This document shows, one piece after another, positions 1 to 6,664 of a stretch of DNA of 15,701 bases (its first letter is position 1; each line of letters opens with the position of its first letter). The DNA lies in the NCBI GenBank assembly GCA_051306415.1, contig JBPPNE010000225.1:1-15701 (forward strand), in the 5' to 3' direction. The translations under genes were made by a program, and so were the position numbers. Origin of the DNA: CBDDRG01 sp051306415 (GTDB taxonomy: Bacteria > Pseudomonadota > Gammaproteobacteria > Pseudomonadales > Porticoccaceae). The notes beneath the pieces were generated by a model that was given only the letters and a program-made list of their open reading frames with translations, was not told the origin of the DNA and did not search any database.

Positions 1-5
1 ATCAT

Positions 6-533
6 TTACCAGGTCAGGTCGTCAGGCACCGGATAATCGGCGTAGGGATCGGACGCCGGGTCGGTCTGCGGCGCGGACGGCGCGTTGCGGACGATCACGC
101 GACTCGGATCCCGCTGGGCGATTTTCTCGGCGGTCGCCAGGGGTACCAGCTCATAGGCCTCACCCAGCTTGACCACGGCCAGCGTGCCCCTGATCAACTG
201 CGCGCGTTGCGCTTCGTGCAGATGGATTTTCTTTATCTTGCCCCCGTCGACAAACTGAAACGCGCTGTCACCGCTGCCGCGAGCCAGCCGCTGCGTCTCG
301 ATCAACTGGCGGATTTGCGCGGCCCGGGCCTTGCGCTCCCGCTCCGCCTCCTGTTCGCGACTGCGGTTGCGGTCGGCTTCCGCCTTTTGTTGCAGGGCCT
401 GGCGCGCCTGCTCGGCGGCAACGTCGGGCGCCTTGCTGCGTTGCGCGTGGCGCTTTTCTTTCGCCACCTTTCTGAGCTGATCGGCTTTGACCAGGCCCGC
501 CTTGAGCAGTTGGTCTTGCAGGGGATTGACCAT
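6..533 (-). CDS. DUF2058 family protein (YaiL-like)
   Basis: A 175-residue protein recognised as DUF2058, a gammaproteobacterial family that includes E. coli YaiL (about 179 aa). The family is sometimes described as nucleoprotein or polynucleotide-associated, but its function is not established. The N-terminus reads NPLQDQLLKAGLV, as in the family. Next comes a highly charged, probably coiled-coil stretch rich in Lys, Arg, Glu, Ala and Gln (about residues 20-80). After it come the conserved FQFVDGGKIKKI segment and IAQRDPSR. The C-terminus, DPYADYPVPDDLTW, is almost the same as that of YaiL. I chose the ATG at 533 because AAGGTG lies 8 bases upstream. An in-frame GTG at 542 would add three residues. 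The gene follows the O-methyltransferase stop by 39 bases on the same strand, so the two are probably cotranscribed. It is cytosolic, with no signal peptide or membrane segment. The family call is firm and the function unknown. Confidence 0.93.
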   Translation of the reverse strand: MVNPLQDQLLKAGLVKADQLRKVAKEKRHAQRSKAPDVAAEQARQALQQKAEADRNRSREQEAERERKARAAQIRQLIETQRLARGSGDSAFQFVDGGKIKKIHLHEAQRAQLIRGTLAVVKLGEAYELVPLATAEKIAQRDPSRVIVRNAPSAPQTDPASDPYADYPVPDDLTW

Positions 534-572
534 TGTCGTCACACCTTGTGGATGAAGTTGTCGGACAGGCTG

Positions 573-1235
573 TCAGCGCTTTTGCAGCAGCGTCAGGCCG
601 TCGCCGACCGGAATCATACTGATCTCGACGCGCTCATCGCCATGCACTGCTTGGTTGAAGGCGCGGATCGCAACGGTGTCGGCATCCTGTCTGTCTGTAT
701 CGATCACCGAACCATTCCACAATACGTTATCGACCACAACGAGCCCGCCCTGGCGCAGCAGCGGCAGTGAAAGTTCGTAGTAGTCGCGGTAACCGGCCTT
801 GTCGGCGTCGATAAACACGAAGTCGAATTCACCCTGCCGGCCGGCCGCCGCGAGTCCGCGCAAGGTGTCGGCAGCGGGGGCGAGACGCAGATCGATCTTG
901 TGAGCGACGCCGGCATCGTGCCAATAGCGGCGGGCGACGGCGGTGTAGTCGGCGCTGATGTCGCAGGCGATCAGCTCGCCATCCGCCGGCAGCGCCAGCG
1001 CCATCACCAACGCGCTGTAGCCGGTGAACGTACCGATTTCGATAACCCGCCGCGCGCCCATCAGGCGCAGCAACAGCGCCATGAATTGCCCCTGATCGGG
1101 CGCAATCTGCATGTTGGCCGCGGCCAGCTTCGCGGTCTCGGCGCGCAAATCCCGCAGTATCACCGGCTCGCGCAGTGACACCTCAAGCAGATAGCGGTAA
1201 AGCTCGGCGGTGAGGGTGATCGATTTGTTCGACAT
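573..1235 (-). CDS. Class I SAM-dependent O-methyltransferase (family 3, CCoAOMT-like)
   Basis: A 220-residue cation-dependent O-methyltransferase of the family that includes catechol and caffeoyl-CoA O-methyltransferases. It should transfer a methyl group from SAM to a hydroxyl, probably of a catechol-like substrate. The length fits the family. The SAM-binding motif I is VIEIGTFTGYS (about residues 64-74), followed by an acidic CD at 91-92 at the end of strand 2. The likely metal ligands are D143 in FIDADK (141-146) and D169-N170 in VVVDNVLWNG (166-175). The C-terminus is the usual PVGDGLTLLQK. The ATG is preceded by AGGAG with about 8 bases of spacing. The gene is divergent from the SDR operon and lies upstream of DUF2058. 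The physiological substrate cannot be read from the sequence. Confidence 0.93.
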   Translation of the reverse strand: MSNKSITLTAELYRYLLEVSLREPVILRDLRAETAKLAAANMQIAPDQGQFMALLLRLMGARRVIEIGTFTGYSALVMALALPADGELIACDISADYTAVARRYWHDAGVAHKIDLRLAPAADTLRGLAAAGRQGEFDFVFIDADKAGYRDYYELSLPLLRQGGLVVVDNVLWNGSVIDTDRQDADTVAIRAFNQAVHGDERVEISMIPVGDGLTLLQKR

Positions 1236-1333
1236 TGCTCAGTCTCCTATCAAAATGGTGAATGCTGCCCCTGCGGGCCGGACTGCTATTGATGGGTACT
1301 CCTGATGCCGGGAATGCAGGCGTGAACTATACG

Positions 1334-1363
1334 TTGACCACGGCGGAAGGAAGTGCCTATCCT
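1334..1363 (+). promoter_or_regulatory. Candidate sigma70 promoter (distal) for the SDR operon
   Basis: TTGACC at 1334-1339 (5 of 6 consensus bases) is followed by an 18-base spacer and TATCCT at 1358-1363 (4 of 6). It lies about 260 bases upstream of the SDR start. It is only a pattern match, and the competing candidate at 1396-1424 has the better -10 box. Confidence 0.35.
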
Positions 1364-1395
1364 TGCCGCATTGTGCCGGCATCCGCTTTCCACCG

Positions 1396-1424
1396 TCGGC
1401 ACTCTGCATAGGGTACTTTATAAT
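1396..1424 (+). promoter_or_regulatory. Candidate sigma70 promoter (proximal) for the SDR operon
   Basis: A perfect TATAAT at 1419-1424 is preceded, with a 17-base spacer, by TCGGCA at 1396-1401 (4 of 6 consensus bases). The -35 box overlaps the right arm of the GTGCCG/CGGCAC inverted repeat, which would be a reasonable place for repressor control. A transcript from here would have a leader of roughly 195 bases before the SDR start codon. Confidence 0.4.
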
Positions 1425-1626
1425 TCCCGCGCCGGCTCGCCAGGATCAGACGCCAGTGATTGGGTAGACAATAATTCGTCGCGTTTGATCGGAGAACAGC
1501 AACGCCATTTCCCGACGGCATGTTTAGCAACCCCGTTTAAACCGCTACCCTTGCCATGGCATCAGTTTCCGCGACCACAATTACAGAACTAGAGCAGCGA
1601 CAAAAACCACAACGAGGGGATAAAAC

Positions 1627-2409
1627 ATGGGACGAGTAGCAGGCAAGGTGGCGCTGGTCACCGGCGCCGCCTCCGGGCTGGGGCGGGCGACCGCGATCCG
1701 GCTCGCGGAGGAGGGCGCGCGGGTAATGGTGACCGACTGGGAGGACCGCGGTGGCGCCGAAACCGTCGCCATGATCCGCGCGGCAGGCGGCGAGGCGCAG
1801 TTCCGCCATCAGGACGTGTCCAGCGAGGAGGAATGGCAGGCCACCATTGACGAGATTCTGGCCACCTGGGGCCGGCTCGATGTGTTGGTCAACAATGCCG
1901 CCGTGATCATCGCCAAGTCGATCCGGGACACCACACTGAAGGACTGGCGCTGGCAGAACAGCATCGCCCTCGACGGCGTCTTTCTCGGCGTCAAATACGG
2001 CTGCGCGGCGATGGAGAAATCCGGCGGCGGCTCGATCATCAATATCTCGTCCATCGCCGGCATCATTGGCCTTGACCGCTCGGCTGCCTATTGTGCCGCC
2101 AAGGGCGGAGTGCGGCTGTTGACGAAAGCTGCGGCCGCCGAATTCGCGCGCCTCAAAAACGGCGTACGGGTGAACTCCGTGCATCCGGGCGTGATTCGCA
2201 CGCCGGGCGTCGAGAAAACCATCCGCAAATACGGCGGCACCGACAAGGAAGCGAAGGTGCGGGCGAGCTTCGAGGCCATGTCGCCGCTGGGCGAACTCGG
2301 CGAGCCCAGCGACATCGCCAACGGCGTGCTCTATCTGGCGTCCGACGAATCCAAATACATGCACGGTGCCGAGCTGGTGATTGACGCCGGCTTCAGCGCC
2401 GTGCGCTAG
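1627..2409 (+). CDS. SDR family NAD(P)-dependent oxidoreductase
   Basis: A 260-residue classical short-chain dehydrogenase/reductase that oxidises or reduces a hydroxyl/keto group, here probably on a steroid, alicyclic or beta-hydroxyacyl-CoA intermediate given its neighbours. The Rossmann glycine motif is TGAASGLG (12-19). D37 at the end of strand 2 (VTDWED) favours NAD over NADP. NNAA is at 89-92. The catalytic residues are S142 (NISSIAG), Y155 and K159 (YCAAK). The Asn of the usual catalytic tetrad (normally in a NLDG-like segment) appears to be replaced: the segment reads SIALDG, with A114 at that place. HPGVIRTP (186-193) and the C-terminal IDAGFSA are typical. The ATG is preceded by GAGGGG. 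It is the first gene of the operon with the thiolase-like and DUF35 genes. The family is certain and the substrate unknown. Confidence 0.95.
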   Translation: MGRVAGKVALVTGAASGLGRATAIRLAEEGARVMVTDWEDRGGAETVAMIRAAGGEAQFRHQDVSSEEEWQATIDEILATWGRLDVLVNNAAVIIAKSIRDTTLKDWRWQNSIALDGVFLGVKYGCAAMEKSGGGSIINISSIAGIIGLDRSAAYCAAKGGVRLLTKAAAAEFARLKNGVRVNSVHPGVIRTPGVEKTIRKYGGTDKEAKVRASFEAMSPLGELGEPSDIANGVLYLASDESKYMHGAELVIDAGFSAVR

Positions 2410-2422
2410 GAATCTGACACTG

Positions 2423-2430
2423 AAGGAGGT
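2423..2430 (+). promoter_or_regulatory. Strong Shine-Dalgarno of the thiolase-like gene
   Basis: AAGGAGGT is an essentially full anti-Shine-Dalgarno match just before the ATG at 2434, in the 24-base gap after the SDR stop. It fixes the thiolase-like start and suggests efficient independent initiation inside the operon. Confidence 0.75.
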
Positions 2431-2433
2431 GGA

Positions 2434-3606
2434 ATGAGCATCAAAGGTAAAGCCTATATCGCCGGCATCTACGAGCACCCGCTGCGCGAGGGCAGCGGCA
2501 AAACCGTGCCGCAACTGCACGCCGAGGTCGCCAAGGGCGCGCTCGAAGACGCCGGTCTGCACAAGAACGACATCGACGCCTACTACTGCGCCGGCGACGT
2601 GCCCGGCATGGGCGGCATCAACCAGGCCGAGTACATGGGCCTCAAGCTGCGCCAGATCGACAGCACCGAGACCGGCGGTTCGTCCTATGTGCTGCACGTC
2701 CGCCATGCGGCACAGGCCATCGCCGCCGGCCATTGCAAGGTGGCGCTGATCACGCTGGCCGGCCGCCCCCGCGCCGACGCCAAGGAAAACTACAGCGTGC
2801 GCCCGGGCGGCGGTCCGCCCGCCGACTACGGTTTCGAGGCGCCGTTCCGGCCCAGCATCGTCAACATGTACGCCATGGTCGCGAAGCGCCACATGCATGA
2901 GTTCGGCACCACCAGTGCGCAGCTCGCCTGGGTCAAGGTCGCCGCGTCCCACCACGCCCAGCACAATCCCCATGCACTGCTGCGCGATGTGGTGACGGTG
3001 GAGGACGTGCTCAATTCACCCGTGGTCAGCGATCCGCTGCACCGCCTCGACTGCTGCGTGATGACCGACGGCGGCGGCGCCATCATCATGGTCGCGCCCG
3101 AGATCGCGAAAACCCTCAAGCGCCCGCGTATTCGTGTGCTCGGCGCGGGCGAAGCACCCAAGCACCTCAACGGCGGCAAGGTGGATCTCACCTATTCCGG
3201 CGCGGTCTGGTCTGGCGCCGATGCCTTTGCCGAAGCCGGGGTGAAGCCCTCCGATATCAAGTACGCCTCCATCTACGACTCCTTCACCATCACCGTGGTG
3301 GTGACGCTCGAAGACCTGGGCTTTTGCGCCAAGGGCAAGGGCGGCGCCTTCGTTGCCGACGGCAATCTCATCTCCGGTGTCGGCAAGCTGCCCTTCAACA
3401 CCGACGGCGGCGGCCTGTGCAACAACCACCCGAGCGACCGCGGCGGCATCACCAAGGTCATCGAAGCCGTGCGCCAGGTGCGCGGTGAAGCACATCCCAA
3501 AGTACAGGTGCCCAACTGCAACCTGGTACTCGCCCACGGCACCGGCGGCCTGCTCGGCTCGCGCATGGGCAGCGCCACAGTCATTCTGGATCGGGAGGAC
3601 GCATGA
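2434..3606 (+). CDS. Thiolase-fold protein (SCP2-thiolase-like), probably without classical thiolase activity
   Basis: A 390-residue thiolase-superfamily protein of the SCP2/lipid-transfer type that is usually annotated as acetyl-CoA acetyltransferase. The fold is recognisable from the N-terminal AYIAGIYEHPLREG, AIAAGHCKVALI (95-106), MTDGGGAIIM (210-219), the HP element in CNNHPSDRGG (329-338, H332) and the C-terminal AHGTGGLLGSRMGSA. Both cysteines used by true thiolases seem to be absent. The nucleophile region reads TETGGSSYV (78-86), and the C-terminal CxG position reads HGTGG (368-372). Thiolase-like proteins of this kind, paired with DUF35 partners, include aldolases such as Ltp2 of steroid side-chain degradation, which cleave beta-hydroxyacyl-CoA by retro-aldol chemistry. 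A similar role here is an inference. The gene overlaps the DUF35 gene by 4 bases, as expected for obligate partners. Confidence 0.9.
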   Translation: MSIKGKAYIAGIYEHPLREGSGKTVPQLHAEVAKGALEDAGLHKNDIDAYYCAGDVPGMGGINQAEYMGLKLRQIDSTETGGSSYVLHVRHAAQAIAAGHCKVALITLAGRPRADAKENYSVRPGGGPPADYGFEAPFRPSIVNMYAMVAKRHMHEFGTTSAQLAWVKVAASHHAQHNPHALLRDVVTVEDVLNSPVVSDPLHRLDCCVMTDGGGAIIMVAPEIAKTLKRPRIRVLGAGEAPKHLNGGKVDLTYSGAVWSGADAFAEAGVKPSDIKYASIYDSFTITVVVTLEDLGFCAKGKGGAFVADGNLISGVGKLPFNTDGGGLCNNHPSDRGGITKVIEAVRQVRGEAHPKVQVPNCNLVLAHGTGGLLGSRMGSATVILDREDA

Positions 3607-4010
3607 GCGACGCAAACACGAAAACCGCCCCGCGCTCGAAAATTCGCGCACCGCGCATCAACGACGAGAGCCGCCCGTTCTGGGAGGCCACCACCCGCGG
3701 CGAGCTGCTGGTGAAACACTGCACCGCCTGCGGCGAGAACCACTACTTCCCGCGCACCTTCTGCCCGTTCTGTTTCAGCGACGCGACGGAATGGCTGAAG
3801 TGCAGCGGTCGCGGCACTATCTACACCTACAGCGTCACCCGGCGCGGCGAACCCTATGCCATCGCCTATGTCACGCTGGAAGAAGGCCCCACCATGCTGA
3901 CCAACCTGATCGACTGCGACTTTGACAAGCTTGCGGTCGGTCAAGGGGTGAAGGTGAAGTTTGTGGATACCGGTGAAGGGTCGGCGCTGCCGTTTTTTGT
4001 TCCTGCCTAA
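3603..4010 (+). CDS. Zn-ribbon OB-fold protein, DUF35 family (thiolase/aldolase partner)
   Basis: A 135-residue DUF35 (rubredoxin-like Zn-ribbon plus OB-fold) protein. Members bind acyl-CoA and act as partner subunits of thiolase-fold enzymes, as ChsH2 does for Ltp2, or as separate acyl-CoA-binding proteins. The four zinc ligands are C40, C43, C54 and C57 (CTAC and CPFC). The OB-fold follows, with GRGTIYTYSVTRRG (69-82), AIAYVTLEEGPTMLTNLIDCD and a GVKVKFVD strand near the end. The N-terminal helix has the usual RPFWEA. Its ATG overlaps the stop of the thiolase-like gene (ATGA), and GGGAGGA lies just upstream, so translation is coupled. This tight pairing supports a heteromeric complex. It is cytosolic and the last gene of the operon. 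Confidence 0.93.
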   Translation: MSDANTKTAPRSKIRAPRINDESRPFWEATTRGELLVKHCTACGENHYFPRTFCPFCFSDATEWLKCSGRGTIYTYSVTRRGEPYAIAYVTLEEGPTMLTNLIDCDFDKLAVGQGVKVKFVDTGEGSALPFFVPA

Positions 4011-4102
4011 ATCGAAACACTGTGGAGACACCACCATTAAAGACACTGAAGACAAGGTCGCCTTCTCATCGCTGTGGCCCGTGTTTTATCCACGCTACCC
4101 TG

Positions 4103-4115
4103 CCCGGCGGCCGGG
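4103..4115 (+). terminator. Weak candidate hairpin after the DUF35 gene
   Basis: CCCGG at 4103-4107 and CCGGG at 4111-4115 form a 5-bp stem with a 3-base loop, followed by TATTT. The stem is short and there is no proper U-run. It might contribute to termination of the SDR operon, 93 bases after its last stop, but could be chance in GC-rich DNA. Confidence 0.2.
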
Positions 4116-4265
4116 TATTTGGATGCTGTCCACCGGTTTCTTGTTCAAGCGTCACTGCATCCATCTCCGATTCAGGCATGAAACGTGTTTTGCTCATTCC
4201 GTTGCCATGACTACCCGGTCGGTATCACTGCCGCTTCAGCAAGGTGTTCGGTCGAGTGGGACTGC

Positions 4266-4289
4266 CTATCGCTCTATCGTTCTATCGTC
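4266..4289 (+). repeat. Three imperfect tandem 8-base units
   Basis: The units CTATCGCT, CTATCGTT and CTATCGTC lie head to tail and share the CTATCG core. No function is evident. They lie in the non-coding spacer about 150 bases upstream of the methylase. Confidence 0.6.
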
Positions 4290-4435
4290 GTGCGCGGCAT
4301 CGCTGGCCCAATGCCGTTGAGGGAATGCGGGAGCGTGTCAGTCAACAGGGATCGAAAGGGTTGGTCGCTTGGCATTGAAACTGGGCATGGCGCACGAATG
4401 AATTTTCTGCATGAGAGTTGCGAGTACCGCATTCA

Positions 4436-6085
4436 ATGACGGCTATCGAGAAGGCAAGAGAGCCAGTTCCCATAATCGATCTCTTTGCCGGTCCGGGAGG
4501 GCTGGGGGAGGGATTTACCTCTCTGAAGGACCATAAGAAGCAGCCATTCTTCGAGATCGGACTTTCCATTGAAAAGGACCCTGTTGCACATCGAACGCTG
4601 ACGCTCAGGGCAGTATTCAGGCGCCTCTGCGGTACCAACAATGTAAAGCACTACTACAGCTACATACGGGGCGAGATCGATGAAGCCACTTTCCGCAAGG
4701 TCCCCGCGGTGGCCAGTGCCTTTGCGCATGCTGCGACGGAAGCGCGATGCTTGGAACTGGGAAAATCCGATGAGAAAAACATCGACAGTGAAATTCGCGC
4801 TGCGCTGAAGGGGCAGGAAACCTGGGTGCTGATTGGTGGACCGCCCTGTCAGGCGTATTCCCTGGCGGGTCGCTCCAGACGTGCCAACGACAAGGAATTT
4901 CACAAGGACGAAAAGCACTTTCTCTACAGGGAGTACCTGAGAATCATCCAGGTGCACAAGCCAACGGTCTTCGTGATGGAGAACGTCAAGGGGCTGCTCT
5001 CGTCGAAGCATTCCGGCAACCCGATGTTCGAGAAGATCATTGGGGACCTGTCATCACCGGCCGAAGGGCTTGAGTATGAAATCCGTTCCTTCACCAAGCG
5101 GGGGAACGGTGACTCGCTGGAGCCTGCGGACTACATCATCCATTCCGAACACTATGGAATACCGCAGAGCAGGCATCGAGTGATCCTGCTTGGGGTAAGG
5201 AAAGGATTGGACATGCCACAGCATCAGTTGCTGACGCCCGTATCCAGGCCTGTGACCGTCAGACAGACCATTGACGATCTTCCAAGGATTCGAAGCCGAC
5301 TGTCCAGAGGTGACTCGCTGGAGGCGTGGCGCAAGGCTGTTCAATCTGCTCCGGCCTACGTCAAAGGGTGGCGGACAGAAAATGAGTCCGCCGTGATCGA
5401 GACAATGCGGGTCTTTGCCGCTGCGGCAACCAGTGCCACGACCGGAGGGGCCTTCATTTCACAGGGATACAGAAGGCCGAAGAAACCGACCGAGCTTCAG
5501 CAATGGCTGCACGACCGAAGTCTGGGGGGCGTCTGTCAGCATGAAGCGCGCTCACACATGGCATCCGATCTGGCCCGCTATCTGTTTTCAGCCAGCTTTG
5601 CACATTCGTATGGGTATTCCCCTCGTTTGGATGTGTTCCCTCCCAAACTGCTTCCCGATCACATCAATGTGCATGTCGAACGGGAATCCGCAGCCATCCC
5701 GTTCATGGATCGGTTTCGGGTGCAATGCAGGAACGAACCGGCCACCACAGTGGTGGCACATATTGCCAAGGACGGCCACTACTACATTCATTACGACCCG
5801 TCCCAGTGCCGAAGCCTCACAGTCAGGGAGGCGGCGCGACTTCAGACATTTCCAGACAACTATTTCTTCGCGGGCAATCGCACGGAACAGTACACGCAGG
5901 TCGGCAATGCGGTGCCCCCGCTGCTTGCCCACAAGCTGGCCAAGGTCGTGCGCAGCCTCCTGAACGAGATGAACAGGAGGAAACGGCGGCAGGAGAGCGA
6001 TTCCGTACAGAAGAGTCCACCGGGAAAAGCGTGGCGGAGCGCGCCGGAACAGATTCAGGTTCCGTTACTTGCCGAAACGGACTAA
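4436..6085 (+). CDS. dcm: DNA (cytosine-5-)-methyltransferase
   Basis: A 549-residue C5-cytosine DNA methyltransferase; the symbol denotes the family, not orthology to E. coli dcm. It transfers methyl groups from SAM to cytosine in a specific site. All key motifs are present: motif I DLFAGPGGLGEGF (15-27), motif IV GGPPCQAYS with nucleophile C138, motif VI VMENVKG (180-186), motif VIII GIPQSRHRVILLG (241-253), motif IX RSLTVREAARLQTFPD (459-474) and motif X QVGNAVPPLLA (488-498). The 190 residues between VIII and IX hold the target-recognition domain, so the site cannot be predicted. About 110 residues separate motifs I and IV, more than in short enzymes such as HhaI. I chose ATG 4436. A TTG at 4418 would add six residues and has no better ribosome site. 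Its 3' end overlaps vsr tail to tail by 4 bases. It probably marks host DNA as self for the downstream module. Confidence 0.95.
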   Translation: MTAIEKAREPVPIIDLFAGPGGLGEGFTSLKDHKKQPFFEIGLSIEKDPVAHRTLTLRAVFRRLCGTNNVKHYYSYIRGEIDEATFRKVPAVASAFAHAATEARCLELGKSDEKNIDSEIRAALKGQETWVLIGGPPCQAYSLAGRSRRANDKEFHKDEKHFLYREYLRIIQVHKPTVFVMENVKGLLSSKHSGNPMFEKIIGDLSSPAEGLEYEIRSFTKRGNGDSLEPADYIIHSEHYGIPQSRHRVILLGVRKGLDMPQHQLLTPVSRPVTVRQTIDDLPRIRSRLSRGDSLEAWRKAVQSAPAYVKGWRTENESAVIETMRVFAAAATSATTGGAFISQGYRRPKKPTELQQWLHDRSLGGVCQHEARSHMASDLARYLFSASFAHSYGYSPRLDVFPPKLLPDHINVHVERESAAIPFMDRFRVQCRNEPATTVVAHIAKDGHYYIHYDPSQCRSLTVREAARLQTFPDNYFFAGNRTEQYTQVGNAVPPLLAHKLAKVVRSLLNEMNRRKRRQESDSVQKSPPGKAWRSAPEQIQVPLLAETD

Positions 6086-6528
6086 CCAGTGATCTGACCA
6101 ATCACCAGAATATCCTCATTGCCATGCAGCCACTCCTCAACAGTTTGCGCAGTGTTCTCGACCGAGTGCTTCAAGGCGCATTCCCAGACGACAGCCACGC
6201 GCCAGCCAAGGGTGCGGAGCATCTCCGTATGACGCCTGTCGCGATCGACATTCCCCAGGAATTTCTGCCTCCAGAAACCCGCATTTTCAACGGGAGTGGT
6301 TGTGTACCGGCAGCCTTCGTGTCGGTGCCAGAAACAGCCGTGGACGAATACCACTGCCCTGTGCTTCGGGAACACAAGATCGGGGGAACCTGGCAGGCTC
6401 CCCACATGAAGTCGATAGCGAAACCCTCTGGCGAAAAGAAGGGAGCGAAGCACCCGTTCTGGCCAAGTGTTCTTTCCGCGAATGCCCGACATCATTCGGC
6501 TGCGCTGCGGAGTGGTCGGGACGCGCAT
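6082..6528 (-). CDS. vsr: Very short patch repair endonuclease Vsr
   Basis: A 148-residue Vsr endonuclease. It nicks next to T:G mismatches that arise when 5-methylcytosine deaminates, so that C:G is restored by short-patch repair. Family motifs: QRSRMMSGIRGKNT (8-21), LPGSPDLVF with catalytic D50 (compare D51 in E. coli), FVHGCFWHRH with H63, W67 and H68, zinc ligands C65, H70 and C73, and C-terminal GWRVAVVWEC supplying the last Cys. I chose ATG 6528 because numbering then agrees with E. coli Vsr within one residue. A GTG at 6564 would add 12 residues. Neither start has a good ribosome site. The gene runs against the methylase with stop codons overlapping (CTAA), and divergently from the ATPase gene. 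Pairing with a C5 methylase is the classic context. Confidence 0.95.
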   Translation of the reverse strand: MRVPTTPQRSRMMSGIRGKNTWPERVLRSLLFARGFRYRLHVGSLPGSPDLVFPKHRAVVFVHGCFWHRHEGCRYTTTPVENAGFWRQKFLGNVDRDRRHTEMLRTLGWRVAVVWECALKHSVENTAQTVEEWLHGNEDILVIGQITG

Positions 6529-6564
6529 GGCTTTGAATGCATTCCGTTCGAATATCTGCTCCAC

Positions 6565-6664
6565 GGGTCTGCCAAGGAATCCGAGCGGATTATGGCAGTG
6601 CCCAAGTCGGTGTGCGGCAGCTTACCATGTGTCTGACCCAAGAGAACTCACGAGGGGGAGACTG
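6565..6664. promoter_or_regulatory. Short divergent region between vsr and the GHKL ATPase operon
   Basis: About 100 bases (137 if vsr starts at 6528) separate two divergent genes, so promoters for both vsr and the four-gene effector operon should lie here or within the vsr 5' end, unless the operon is read through from the methylase. I see GATTAT at 6588-6593 as a possible plus-strand -10 box, but no matching -35. The region ends with the ATPase ribosome site. Confidence 0.4.
6652..6660 (+). promoter_or_regulatory. Ribosome binding site that decides the GHKL ATPase start
   Basis: GAGGGGGAG lies four bases before the ATG at 6665. The open frame extends 66 codons further upstream, into DNA antisense to vsr, but that extension has no family resemblance, so this site marks the real start. 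Confidence 0.7.

Larger units (their letters stand above)
1236..1626. other. Divergent intergenic region between the O-methyltransferase and SDR genes
   Basis: A 391-base stretch with no convincing gene; the short frames here lack family resemblance. It must hold the promoters of both flanking units. Two plus-strand sigma70-like candidates are listed separately. A perfect 6-base inverted repeat, GTGCCG at 1373-1378 and CGGCAC at 1397-1402, has an 18-base loop and overlaps the -35 box of the second candidate, so it could be an operator half-site pair. This is weak evidence. No terminator or RNA gene is visible. Confidence 0.6.
4011..4435. other. Spacer between the catabolic operon and the DNA methyltransferase, no convincing gene
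   Basis: A 425-base region. Short open frames exist, such as 4185-4439 on the plus strand, but they have unusual composition and resemble nothing I know. It contains a weak GC hairpin at 4103-4115, three tandem 8-base units at 4266-4289, and one copy of AACAGGGATCG at 4344-4354 that recurs on the other side of the module at 14183-14193. The methylase promoter should lie here, but I see no good -35/-10 pair. The left end of an inserted defence module probably falls in this stretch. Confidence 0.6.

Noticed and set aside
1537..2973. Long minus-strand open frame (478 codons) opposite the SDR and thiolase-like genes
   Set aside because: A shadow of GC-rich codons. It is low-complexity, rich in Gly, Ala, Val and His, crosses two well-supported genes, and has no family resemblance.
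4185..4439. Possible 84-residue plus-strand gene before the methylase
   Set aside because: Many Cys and Arg codons typical of random frames, no ribosome site, no known family, and it overlaps the methylase start.
6467..6664. N-terminal extension of the GHKL ATPase by 66 codons
   Set aside because: The extension lies antisense to vsr, is not family-like, and a strong ribosome site marks ATG 6665.
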